Shown here piece by piece: positions 1 through 5,683 of a stretch of DNA of 5,794 bases (positions within the stretch are counted from its first letter, which is position 1; every line of letters begins with the position of its first letter). Under the pieces are notes generated by a model. The model did no database searches. It saw only the letters and a program-made list of their open reading frames with translations, and was not told the DNA's origin. Location: NCBI GenBank assembly GCA_021154065.1, contig JAJKJG010000016.1:1-5794 (forward strand). The letters are read 5' to 3'. This stretch comes from Methylobacterium sp. (GTDB lineage Bacteria; Pseudomonadota; Alphaproteobacteria; Rhizobiales; Beijerinckiaceae). The position numbers were made by a program, and so were the translations under genes.

Positions 1-1073
1 CCTGGCTCGAGGGTCATCTGCGCAGCTACCCGGGCGCGATCCTGCTCGTCACCCACGACCGCTACTTCCTCGACAACGTCACCGGCTGGATCCTCGAGCT
101 CGACCGCGGCCGCGGCATCCCCTACGAGGGCAACTACTCGTCCTGGCTCGAGCAGAAGCAGAAGCGCCTCGCCCAGGAAGGCCGCGAGGAGGAATCCCGC
201 CAGCGCACGATCGCGCGCGAGCAGGAGTGGGTGAAGGCGTCGCCGAAGGCGCGGCAGGCGAAGTCGAAGGCCCGCATCCAGCGCTACGAGGACCTCGTCG
301 CCAAGGCCGCCGAGAAAGGGCCGACGACGGCGCAGATCGTCATCCCGATCGCCGAGCGGCTCGGCCAGAACGTCATCGAGTTCGAAGGGCTCAAGAAGGG
401 CTTCGCCGACAAGCTCCTCATCGACGGGCTATCCTTCAAGCTGCCGCCCGGCGGCATCGTCGGGGTGATCGGGCCGAACGGCGCCGGCAAGACGACGCTA
501 TTCCGCATGATCACCGGCCAGGAAGAGCCGGACGCCGGCGAGATCCGCGTCGGCGAGACGGTGCAGCTCGGCTATGTCGACCAGTCGCGCGACACGCTCG
601 ATGCCGGCAAGACGCTCTACGAGGAGATCTCCGGCGGCAACGAGATGCTCTATCTGGGCAAGCGCGAAATCAACGCCCGGGCCTACTGCTCGGCCTTCAA
701 CTTCAAGGGCGCCGATCAGCAGAAGAAGGTCGGCGTGCTCTCCGGCGGTGAGCGCAACCGGGTCCACCTCGCCAAGATCCTGAAGTCGGGCGCGAACGTG
801 CTGTTGCTGGACGAGCCGACGAACGACCTCGACGTCGACACGCTGCGGGCGCTCGAGGAGGCGCTTGAGGACTATGCCGGCTGCGCCGTCATCATCTCGC
901 ACGACCGCTGGTTCCTCGACCGCATCGCGACGCACATGCTGGCCTTCGAGGGCGACTCGCACGTCGAGTGGTTCGAGGGCAATTTCGCCGATTACGAGGA
1001 GGACAAGAAGCGGCGGCTCGGGACGGATTCAACCATCCCGCATCGGATCAAGTACAAGAAGTTCTCGCGGTAA
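1..1073 (+). CDS. ettA: Energy-dependent translational throttle protein EttA (ABC-F), 5' end outside window
   Basis: EttA binds the ribosomal E site and ties early elongation to the ATP/ADP ratio; it is a soluble ABC-F ATPase with no membrane domain. The frame is open from base 3 and gives 356 residues; full-length family members have about 555, so roughly 200 N-terminal residues are missing because of the window edge. Seen in order, by fragment residue: the H-loop of the first ABC domain (THDRYFLD, His at 18); a charged linker at about 41-100 ([11 protein letters not shown] to RIQRYEDL) corresponding to the P-site tRNA interaction motif; the second ABC domain from about 124 with Walker [10 protein letters not shown] (157), signature LSGGERNR (246), Walker [13 protein letters not shown] (266) and H-loop SHDRWFLDR (His 300). 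The tail KKRRLG...PHRIKYKKF is typical of EttA rather than of Uup or other ABC-F proteins. TAA stop at 1071-1073. No terminator is visible after it. All catalytic motifs are intact. Confidence 0.95.
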   Translation, partial: WLEGHLRSYPGAILLVTHDRYFLDNVTGWILELDRGRGIPYEGNYSSWLEQKQKRLAQEGREEESRQRTIAREQEWVKASPKARQAKSKARIQRYEDLVAKAAEKGPTTAQIVIPIAERLGQNVIEFEGLKKGFADKLLIDGLSFKLPPGGIVGVIGPNGAGKTTLFRMITGQEEPDAGEIRVGETVQLGYVDQSRDTLDAGKTLYEEISGGNEMLYLGKREINARAYCSAFNFKGADQQKKVGVLSGGERNRVHLAKILKSGANVLLLDEPTNDLDVDTLRALEEALEDYAGCAVIISHDRWFLDRIATHMLAFEGDSHVEWFEGNFADYEEDKKRRLGTDSTIPHRIKYKKFSR

Positions 1074-1136
1074 CCCGCCGCCGAGTTCTCCTGACCTACA
1101 GATCGCGATGCACCCTGACAGGAACCGTGATGCTAT

Positions 1137-1142
1137 AGAAGG
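1137..1142 (+). promoter_or_regulatory. Ribosome binding site of the 1150 gene
   Basis: AGAAGG lies 7 bases upstream of the ATG at 1150. This is a near-ideal Shine-Dalgarno match and spacing, and it fixes the start of the unknown gene. A TGCTATAGA extended -10-like string overlaps it (1131-1139), but a start from there would remove the binding site, so I do not call that a promoter. Confidence 0.7.
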
Positions 1143-1149
1143 TTAACGC

Positions 1150-1926
1150 ATGGCACGCGATTTTAGCTTTTGGGACGATGTGCGGAAGCACCCTGATCGC
1201 TTTTACATCATACACTACTCGTCACAGTCCTTGTTCGATGCGGAGGCTGGCGCCCTGTCGCCTCGCATAACATCTATTGTTGTGCGACTTTTTCAAAATG
1301 GCCAAACGGTTAGCTTCGCAACCCACACTGTTGCGGAGTACCTCGGCATAAGTTTAGACGCGATAGAGGATCGCTACGATGAAATTGAAAGGGAAATTCT
1401 AACCCAATTCTATGATTTTGCCCGGGATCGGAGAGAGAAATTTTGGGTCCATTGGAATATGCGAAATGTGACTTTCGGATTTGAGCACCTTGAGCACCGC
1501 TATAGAGTACTGACGAAAAAAGAGCCACCGAGCATTCCTATTGAAGTGCGTATCAATTTAAACGACGCGCTGAAACAGCGTTTTGGTAATGATTATGCAC
1601 CAGACCCGCGAATGGCTTCGCTCATGGAATTGAACGGTGGAAGGCTACAAGGCTTCCTTTCTGGCAAGGAGGAGTCTGAGGCATTCAAAGCCAAGGACTT
1701 CATACGTATGAACACGTCGACAATCGCCAAGGTGGGTTTCTTCAGCCATGTCATTTCGGCAACTTTGAAGGGTAAGCTTAAGACCGCAGGTCACGGGTTC
1801 ATAAATACCTTGGATCGCCTGCTCGAGAGTCGCAAGAGTCGGGTGCTTGCAGCGTCCGCAGCCATCATTGGCCTCATCGTCGGCTTGATCCAGCTGGCGC
1901 TTTGGGCATCATCTGCCCACAACTAG
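1150..1926 (+). CDS. Unknown protein, 258 aa, C-terminal membrane anchor, AT-rich and probably acquired
   Basis: I do not recognise a named family. The protein has a soluble body of about 230 residues and one strongly hydrophobic segment at about 232-253 (VLAASAAIIGLIVGLIQLALWA), preceded by basic residues (ESRKSR) and followed by only five residues. That is a tail-anchored layout with the body in the cytoplasm; no signal peptide is seen. Stretches that look conserved, with many aromatic, His and Asn residues, are HYSSQSLFD (22-30), WVHWNMRNVTFGFEHLEHRY (99-118) and a central LMELNGG. The alternating strand pattern near the N-terminus followed by a His/Asn/Glu-rich helix loosely recalls an RNase H-like nuclease fold, but no Asp/Glu catalytic set is evident; this is a weak guess. 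Base composition sets it apart: three 60-base lines counted by eye are 40-50% GC, against 73% for a line in pepP. The ATG has a good AGAAGG site; stop TAG at 1924-1926. It stands alone between ettA and pepP, with no partner gene on its strand. Confidence 0.88.
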   Translation: MARDFSFWDDVRKHPDRFYIIHYSSQSLFDAEAGALSPRITSIVVRLFQNGQTVSFATHTVAEYLGISLDAIEDRYDEIEREILTQFYDFARDRREKFWVHWNMRNVTFGFEHLEHRYRVLTKKEPPSIPIEVRINLNDALKQRFGNDYAPDPRMASLMELNGGRLQGFLSGKEESEAFKAKDFIRMNTSTIAKVGFFSHVISATLKGKLKTAGHGFINTLDRLLESRKSRVLAASAAIIGLIVGLIQLALWASSAHN

Positions 1927-2021
1927 CATCGTGGCGGCAAGGTCGTCGACTTGAGGCCGACGGCGTCGCGGACGCTCTTCGGCAGCGTGACCCGTCCTCT
2001 CGAAGTGATGATCGCCTTCAT
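1923..2021 (-). pseudogene. Truncated AbrB/SpoVT (MazE-like) antitoxin DNA-binding domain
   Basis: Reading the - strand from the ATG at 2021-2019 gives MKAIITSRGRVTLPKSVRDA followed by VGLK. This is the classic swapped-hairpin AbrB N-terminal motif (T-x-x-G-R-V-T-L-P-K-x-V-R-x-A-x-G-L-K). Intact proteins continue with PGD and two further strands, then a toxin-binding tail, for about 70-90 residues. Here, after GLK (codon 1952-1950), the frame reads STTLPPRC and stops at 1925-1923, so only 32 residues remain. The break falls inside the 1936-1956 copy of a 21-bp direct repeat, which suggests loss of the 3' part by recombination or insertion. The tail overlaps the end of the convergent 1150 gene by four bases. 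The - strand frame is open up to 2174, but the residues before the Met do not resemble anything and no good ribosome binding site is visible. No matching toxin gene is in the window. A short functional DNA-binding peptide is possible but unlikely. Confidence 0.6.
1936..1956 (+). repeat. 21-bp imperfect direct repeat, copy 1
   Basis: Matches 2077-2097 at 19 of 21 positions and ends in the shared core CGACTTGAGG; the mismatches are G/C at 1941 and T/C at 1946. It begins 10 bases after the stop codon of the 1150 gene, and the antitoxin homology ends inside it. On the - strand both copies are in the same frame and encode LKS(T/A)TLP. Confidence 0.7.
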
Positions 2022-2076
2022 GCGGGCTCTGGCTCTGCACCTACCGCTCTCAGAGGTAATGGCCGGCTCAAGATTG

Positions 2077-2097
2077 GGCAACGTCGCCGACTTGAGG
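2077..2097 (+). repeat. 21-bp imperfect direct repeat, copy 2
   Basis: Second copy of the 1936-1956 repeat, exactly 141 bases downstream in the same orientation, with the CGACTTGAGG core at 2088-2097. It lies about 40 bases upstream of the -35 box of the orphan promoter. The pair could be a duplicated site left by an insertion or recombination event, or two operator-like sites; the sequence does not decide between these. Confidence 0.65.
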
Positions 2098-2137
2098 ACC
2101 TCGGCAAAGACCTGAGCAAAGCTTCTGAAAAAAGTCC

Positions 2138-2166
2138 TTGACACGGTACGGAACTTCATCCTACAT
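2138..2166 (+). promoter_or_regulatory. Strong housekeeping sigma promoter with no ORF behind it
   Basis: A perfect TTGACA (2138-2143, preceded by C to give the alphaproteobacterial CTTGAC) is followed by a 17-base spacer and CTACAT (2161-2166). That is a five-of-six match to the CTATAT -10 seen in rhizobial promoters. An A-rich tract (GAAAAAAG, 2127-2134) sits directly upstream, like an UP element. The quality of the boxes and the A-tract resemble rRNA and stable-RNA promoters. Expected transcription start is about 2173. No rRNA, tRNA or credible protein follows; what follows is the structured region described next. Confidence 0.7.
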
Positions 2167-2172
2167 GGGCGC

Positions 2173-2508
2173 ATCCCGTCCGCCGGGGGACGCTCTCGCG
2201 AGGCGTCGTCAGGGTGGGACGGGAACGGCGCCCGCGGCCGGGGTCACGCAACCCCGGGCTCGGGAGGCCTGAGGCCAATTCGGGGGTCCCGGCGTATTTG
2301 GGAGCGCCCCCGTCTGATCCGACCGCCCTGCACTACGACGGGGCCGCCGAAAAGGCTGGAAGCGGATCGGGAGAAGGCCGGCGCGTCTGACCTGTGCAAG
2401 GGCCGAAAGCTCTGACAGGCCAGGTCCGGTGCGGAGACCCGACCGCCGACAAGAACGGAGCGCTTCAGGCTTGAGACGCCGTGCGGGACGCCAGGTGTCT
2501 GGCGTTTC
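2173..2508 (+). ncRNA. Candidate structured non-coding RNA, about 335 nt, family unknown
   Basis: The stretch between the strong promoter and a terminator-like hairpin has no convincing coding frame but many perfect short stems. These are TCCCGTCC (2174-2181) with GGACGGGA (2217-2224), enclosing GACGC/GCGTC (2189-2193/2203-2207); CCGGGGT/ACCCCGG (2238-2244/2251-2257) around the loop CACGCA; CCCCGTC/GACGGGG (2308-2314/2337-2343); CCTGT/ACAGG (2391-2395/2415-2419) enclosing AGGGC/GCTCT with a CGAAA loop; and TCCG/CGGA (2425-2428/2432-2435). GGGCGC at 2167-2172 could also pair with GCGCCC at 2228-2233, but it lies just upstream of the predicted start. I looked for and did not find the marks of RNase P RNA (GAGGAAAGTCC), SRP RNA (GGAAGGAAGCAGCC), tmRNA (T-arm TTCGA) or tRNA; about 335 nt is also long for 6S RNA. 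In GC-rich DNA some stems arise by chance. An alternative is that this is a long, folded 5' leader of the aminopeptidase gene. Confidence 0.45.
2488..2508 (+). terminator. Rho-independent terminator-like hairpin
   Basis: Perfect 7-bp stem ACGCCAG (2488-2494) / CTGGCGT (2499-2505), loop GTGT, then a short T-rich tail that continues from the stem as TTTCT (2505-2509). The tail is short, but this is the best terminator in the window and it lies about 335 bases after the orphan promoter, with no gene between. Confidence 0.5.
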
Positions 2509-2571
2509 TAAAATGTGAGCCGGCCCTGGCGTCCTGCTCCCCCGCCTTGCTCTTTGACATCGATGCGCCTT

Positions 2572-2746
2572 CGCCCGGGAACGCCCGGGAGGATCGCGCG
2601 CGCCCGCAACCTCCCCCTGGCGGCAAGGACCGACTCGGGCGAAGCGCGAGCGGGAGAGGGATCGGCCGACGGTGTGCCCTCACCGTCTCGGTCGAACCCC
2701 TCACCCGGACGGCGCCGCCGCGCCGTCTCGACCTCTCCCTTCGGGA
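2572..2746. repeat. Cluster of GC-rich palindromic intergenic repeats
   Basis: No gene is called here; the interval is made of short repeated blocks. CGCCCGGGA occurs twice in tandem (2572-2580, 2582-2590). GGGAGAGG (2652-2659) is inverted as CCTCTCCC (2732-2739). CCCTCACC occurs twice, 21 bases apart (2677-2684, 2698-2705). GACGGCG/CGCCGTC (2708-2714/2721-2727) forms a perfect hairpin with a six-base loop. This CCCTCACCC / hairpin / CTCTCCC layout resembles the dispersed palindromic repeats common between genes in alphaproteobacterial chromosomes. It continues nearly to the ribosome binding site of the aminopeptidase gene. The reading frame of that gene is open through it, but the composition is repeat-like, not protein-like. 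Confidence 0.55.
2731..2746 (+). repeat. 16-bp repeat ACCTCTCCCTTCGGGA, left copy
   Basis: ACCTCTCCCTTCGGGA recurs exactly, in inverted orientation, at 4607-4622. The two copies bracket the aminopeptidase gene: this one ends 34 bases before its ATG, the other covers its last codons. Confidence 0.75.
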
Positions 2747-2780
2747 CAGGTTAGATCGCCGACACGAGGATTCTTCCAGC

Positions 2781-4625
2781 ATGGCCCGCTTCCAGACCTT
2801 CGACGACCCTGCCGATGGCGCGCATAGCGCGGCGCGCATCGCGAAGCTCCGCGAGGAGCTGGTGCGGCGCGGGCTTGACGGCTTCGTCGTACCTCGCGCG
2901 GACGAGCACCAGTCCGAGTACGTGCCGGCGAACGCCGAGCGGCTGCCATGGCTCACCGGCTTCACCGGCTCGGCCGGCACCGCGGTCGTGCTCGCCGACA
3001 AGGCGGCGCTCGTCGTCGACGGGCGCTACACGCTCCAGGCAGCCGAGCAGGTCGACACCGCGGTCGTCGATGTGGTGCCGCTCGCCGACAAGACGGCGGA
3101 GGCGTGGATCGGCGAGAACCTCGCCGCCGGCGCGACGCTCGCCTACGACCCCTGGCTCCACACCGCCGGCGGGCTGAAGAAGCTCAAGCGGGCGGTCGCG
3201 CAGGCCGGCGCCGCGCTCGCGGCCGTCGAGATCAACGTCGTCGACGTGATCTGGCTCGAGCGGCCGCCGCCGCCGAAGGCGCCGGTGCGGCCGCACCCGG
3301 CGGAGCTTGCCGGCGAGACGAGCGCGGCGAAGCTCGCGCGCATCCGGGAGCAACTCGCGAAGGCGAAGCTCGACGCGCTCGTGGTCTCGGACCCGCACAA
3401 CCTCGCCTGGACCTTCAACATCCGCGGCGGCGACGTCGCGCATACGCCGCTGCCGCTCGGCTATGCGGTGATCCCGGCCGTGGGGCGCCCGACGGTGTTC
3501 CTCGATCCGGCGAAGGTCACGAACGAGGCCGGCGCCGCCATCGGCGCCGTCGCCGACATCGCGCCGCAGGAGACGCTGCCGGGCGCGCTCGAAGCGCTCG
3601 GATCGGCGAAAGCGAAGGTGCGGATCGATGCCGAGAGCGGCGCCGTCGCGCTCGTCCGCCGCATCGAGAGCGCCGGCGGGGCGGCCGATGTCGGGCCCGA
3701 CCCGATCTCGCTCATGAAGGCGGTGAAGAACGCCGCCGAGATCGCGGGCACGCGCGCGGCGCATCGGCGCGACGGCGCCGCGGTGACGCGCTTCATTGCC
3801 TGGCTCGCGCGCGAGGCGCCGTCCGGCACGCTGACCGAGATCGAGGCGGTCGAAAAGCTCGAGGCGCTGCGCGACGAGACCGGCCTTCTGAGGGAGCTCG
3901 CCTTCTCGACCATCTCCGGCTCGGGCCCGAACGGCGCGATCGTGCACTACCGCGTCACCAACCGGACCAATCGCGCGCTCAAGCCCGGTGAGCTGTTCCT
4001 CCTCGATTCCGGCGCGCAATACGAGGACGGCACCACCGACATCACCCGCACGGTCGCGGTCGGCCGGCCGAGCGAGGAGATGCGCGACCGCTTCACGCGC
4101 GTGCTGAAGGGCCACATCGCCATCGCCCGGGCGGTGTTCCCGAAGGGCACGTCGGGGGCGCAGATCGACGCGCTTGCCCGCCAGGCGCTATGGGAGGCCG
4201 GGCTCGATTTCGACCACGGCACCGGCCACGGCGTCGGCAGCTACCTCTCGGTGCACGAGGGGCCGCAGCGGCTGTCGAAGCTCGGCACGCAGCCGCTCGA
4301 GCCGGGCATGATCCTGTCGAACGAGCCCGGCTACTACAAGACCGGCCAATACGGCATCCGCATCGAGAACCTCGTGCTCGTCGCGCGGCGCGAGATCGCC
4401 GGCGCCGAGCGCGAGATGATGGGCTTCGAGACGCTCACCTTCGCGCCGATCGACCGGGCGCTGATCGAGGCGACGCTGCTCACGGCGGACGAGCGCGAAT
4501 GGCTCGACGCGTACCACGCGCGGGTGCGCGAGGTGCTGACGCCGGAGCTGGATGAGGCGACGCGGGCGTGGCTCGTCGAGGCGACGCGGGCGCTTGAGCC
4601 CACCGCTCCCGAAGGGAGAGGTTAG
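2781..4625 (+). CDS. pepP: Xaa-Pro aminopeptidase (aminopeptidase P, M24B), three-domain form
   Basis: Cleaves the N-terminal residue from peptides with proline second; a cytoplasmic metallopeptidase, normally with two Mn ions. The 614 residues fit the XPNPEP1-like three-domain type rather than the shorter E. coli PepP. Domains: creatinase-N about 14-145 (RADEHQSEY, WLTGFTGSAG, DGRYTLQA), a second creatinase-N-like domain about 165-320, the pita-bread M24 domain about 325-540, and the M24 C-terminal domain about 550-600. All five metal ligands are present with the same spacing as in human XPNPEP1: Asp409 (LLDSG), Asp420 (TTDITRT), His483 (GTGHGVG), Glu515 (SNEPGYY) and Glu529 (RIENLV); His389 (IVHYR) is the substrate-binding His. 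I chose the ATG at 2781: homology starts soon after it and AGGA lies at 2767-2770, although a 10-base spacing is long. The frame is open a further 100 codons to 2481, but those codons run through repeats. The last residues (APEGRG) are encoded by an intergenic repeat. Only a weak promoter (TCGACC-17-TTAGAT, 2728-2756) is visible. Confidence 0.95.
   Translation: MARFQTFDDPADGAHSAARIAKLREELVRRGLDGFVVPRADEHQSEYVPANAERLPWLTGFTGSAGTAVVLADKAALVVDGRYTLQAAEQVDTAVVDVVPLADKTAEAWIGENLAAGATLAYDPWLHTAGGLKKLKRAVAQAGAALAAVEINVVDVIWLERPPPPKAPVRPHPAELAGETSAAKLARIREQLAKAKLDALVVSDPHNLAWTFNIRGGDVAHTPLPLGYAVIPAVGRPTVFLDPAKVTNEAGAAIGAVADIAPQETLPGALEALGSAKAKVRIDAESGAVALVRRIESAGGAADVGPDPISLMKAVKNAAEIAGTRAAHRRDGAAVTRFIAWLAREAPSGTLTEIEAVEKLEALRDETGLLRELAFSTISGSGPNGAIVHYRVTNRTNRALKPGELFLLDSGAQYEDGTTDITRTVAVGRPSEEMRDRFTRVLKGHIAIARAVFPKGTSGAQIDALARQALWEAGLDFDHGTGHGVGSYLSVHEGPQRLSKLGTQPLEPGMILSNEPGYYKTGQYGIRIENLVLVARREIAGAEREMMGFETLTFAPIDRALIEATLLTADEREWLDAYHARVREVLTPELDEATRAWLVEATRALEPTAPEGRG
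4607..4622 (-). repeat. 16-bp repeat ACCTCTCCCTTCGGGA, right inverted copy
   Basis: Exact reverse complement of 2731-2746. It contains CTCCC-GAA-GGGAG (4606-4618), a small hairpin at the junction of two convergent genes. It supplies the last codons of pepP and lies directly after the azlD stop. It could slow transcription from either side, but there is no T-tract, so I do not call a terminator. Confidence 0.75.
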
Positions 4626-4921
4626 GCCATGGCCCGCAGCGCCACCACGGCGGCGACGCCGACCGCGATCGTCGCCAAGAGCGGCAGGCGCAGCGCCGCA
4701 ACCATCGTGATCGCCGCCGCCACGGTCTCGGGCCAGCCGGTGGCGAGCGCGGTCGGCGCGATGACGGCGATCAGCACCGCCGGCGGGATCGCCTCGAAGG
4801 CGGCTTTGCCGCGGCCCGACAGCACGAGACGGTCGGCAAGGAGCAGGCCGGCGATGCGTGTCAGATAGGTTGCCGCCGCCATGCCCAGGATCGTCCAAAG
4901 CGTCGCCGGATCGATCCTCAT
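4622..4921 (-). CDS. azlD: AzlD family small subunit of branched-chain amino acid exporter
   Basis: A 99-residue integral membrane protein that partners AzlC; the homologous pair YgaZ/YgaH in E. coli exports valine, and AzlCD in Bacillus gives azaleucine resistance. Three or so hydrophobic segments are visible (about 8-26, 44-65 and 68-97). The family pattern is present: YLTRIAGLLL near the N-terminus, then AFEAIPPAVLIAVIAP in the middle. Length matches the usual 100-110. The start ATG (4921-4919) overlaps the azlC stop as ATGA, implying translational coupling, and fixes the start: the frame is open far upstream, but only as a shadow of azlC. The TAA stop (4624-4622) overlaps the stop of convergent pepP by two bases. 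Confidence 0.9.
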   Translation of the reverse strand: MRIDPATLWTILGMAAATYLTRIAGLLLADRLVLSGRGKAAFEAIPPAVLIAVIAPTALATGWPETVAAAITMVAALRLPLLATIAVGVAAVVALRAMA

Positions 4922-5616
4922 GTGCTCTCCGGGCGCGCCGCCGCATAGGCCGCGAGGATGCCGGCGAAGGCGCCGGCAAGCACATGCCAGGGCGGGCCGA
5001 GCGTGACATGGGCGAGCGCCGCCGTGGCGCCGCTCGCGGCGACCGTCGCCGCCGTAATGCGGCCCTTGTTGAAGCCGGCGACGAGCCCGATGAACAGCGC
5101 CGTGAAGGCGAAGTCGGCGCCGAAGCGCTTCGGATCGCCAAGGAACGCGCCGAGCGCGGCGCCGGCGATCGACGATCCGATCCAGGAGGCCGGCAGCACC
5201 GCGGCACAGGCGAGCCAATAGGCCGGCGTCACCGTGCGGGCGAGCGCGCGGCGCTCGGCGAGCGCCCAGGCCTCGTCCGTGAGGAAGAAGAAGCCGAGAT
5301 AGCGCTGCGCTGAGGAGAAGCCGCGCGTCTTCGGCGCGAGCGAGGCGCCCATCAGCACGTGGCGGGCATTGACGAGGAGGGTCGAGAACAGGATCGCCGC
5401 GACCGGGACCGGGTAGCCCCACAGCTCGATCGCCGCGAACTGCGCCCCGCCGGCGAAGACGAGGGTCGACATCAGCGCGACCTCGGCGACCGACAGGCCC
5501 TTCGAGGCGGCGATCGCCCCGAACAGCCCGCCGATCGGCGCTGCCGCGATCATCACCGGGGTGATGTCGCGCAGGCCGTCGCGGGCATCCGCGGAGAGAG
5601 ACAATCGCGTTCGCAT
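4918..5616 (-). CDS. azlC: AzlC family large subunit of branched-chain amino acid exporter
   Basis: A 232-residue polytopic inner-membrane protein, the main subunit of the AzlCD (YgaZH) exporter for branched-chain amino acids and analogues. The family signatures are all there: GLRDITPVMIAAAPIGGLFG near the N-terminus, FAGGAQF at 54-60, NARHVLMG at 83-90, FFLTDEAWAL at about 110-119 and a glycine/alanine-rich C-terminal half with several membrane spans. Length is normal for the family. The ATG at 5616-5614 is preceded on its strand by a G-rich tract (GGCGGGGGC) rather than a clear Shine-Dalgarno; no better start is seen. It overlaps azlD by four bases and starts 54 bases after the stop of the AraC-type gene on the same strand. 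Substrate range is inferred from family only; some AzlC homologues act on other amino acids. Confidence 0.93.
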   Translation of the reverse strand: MRTRLSLSADARDGLRDITPVMIAAAPIGGLFGAIAASKGLSVAEVALMSTLVFAGGAQFAAIELWGYPVPVAAILFSTLLVNARHVLMGASLAPKTRGFSSAQRYLGFFFLTDEAWALAERRALARTVTPAYWLACAAVLPASWIGSSIAGAALGAFLGDPKRFGADFAFTALFIGLVAGFNKGRITAATVAASGATAALAHVTLGPPWHVLAGAFAGILAAYAAARPEST

Positions 5617-5662
5617 GCCCCCGCCATGCCGGAGATCGCCGCGCCCGTCTTGGATGAAAGTG

Positions 5663-5683
5663 CCGCGCCTTCAAGCGGCGCGG
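5663..5683 (-). other. Perfect hairpin over the regulator's stop codon
   Basis: CCGCGCC (5663-5669) pairs with GGCGCGG (5677-5683) around the loop TTCAAGC, which holds the stop codon of the AraC-type gene. On the - strand only a short CACTTTC follows, so it is at best a weak attenuator between the regulator and azlC. It may let some read-through into azlCD. Confidence 0.4.

Noticed and set aside
1111..1142. CTGACA and TATAGA as a promoter for the 1150 gene
   Set aside because: The spacer is only 13 bases, and a start from this -10 would delete the AGAAGG ribosome binding site.
1902..2141. 79-codon + strand frame over the repeat region
   Set aside because: It overlaps the end of the 1150 gene in another frame, has no ribosome binding site, and has arbitrary composition. 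The opposite strand carries recognisable AbrB homology.
2415..2440. CAGGTCCGG resembling the SRP (4.5S) RNA core
   Set aside because: The essential GGAAGGAAGCAGCC part that should follow is absent; the match is limited to nine common bases.
2445..2474. tmRNA tag-like reading ADKNGALQA followed by TGA inside the candidate RNA
   Set aside because: Alphaproteobacterial tags normally start AND and end AA. No T-arm (TTCGA) or other tmRNA landmark lies between the promoter and the terminator.
2689..2701. GGTCGAACCCC as a tRNA T-arm
   Set aside because: No acceptor stem, D-arm or anticodon arm can be built around it; it is part of the repeat cluster.
2481..2780. In-frame 100-codon N-terminal extension of pepP
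   Set aside because: The frame is open, but its first bases overlap the terminator-like hairpin and it then runs through the repeat cluster, with no aminopeptidase homology and no signal peptide. The ATG at 2781 has a ribosome binding site and starts the family homology.
2751..4115. 454-codon - strand frame opposite pepP
   Set aside because: An Arg- and Asp-rich antisense frame, as expected opposite a GC-rich gene. The + strand protein has a complete, motif-verified family match.
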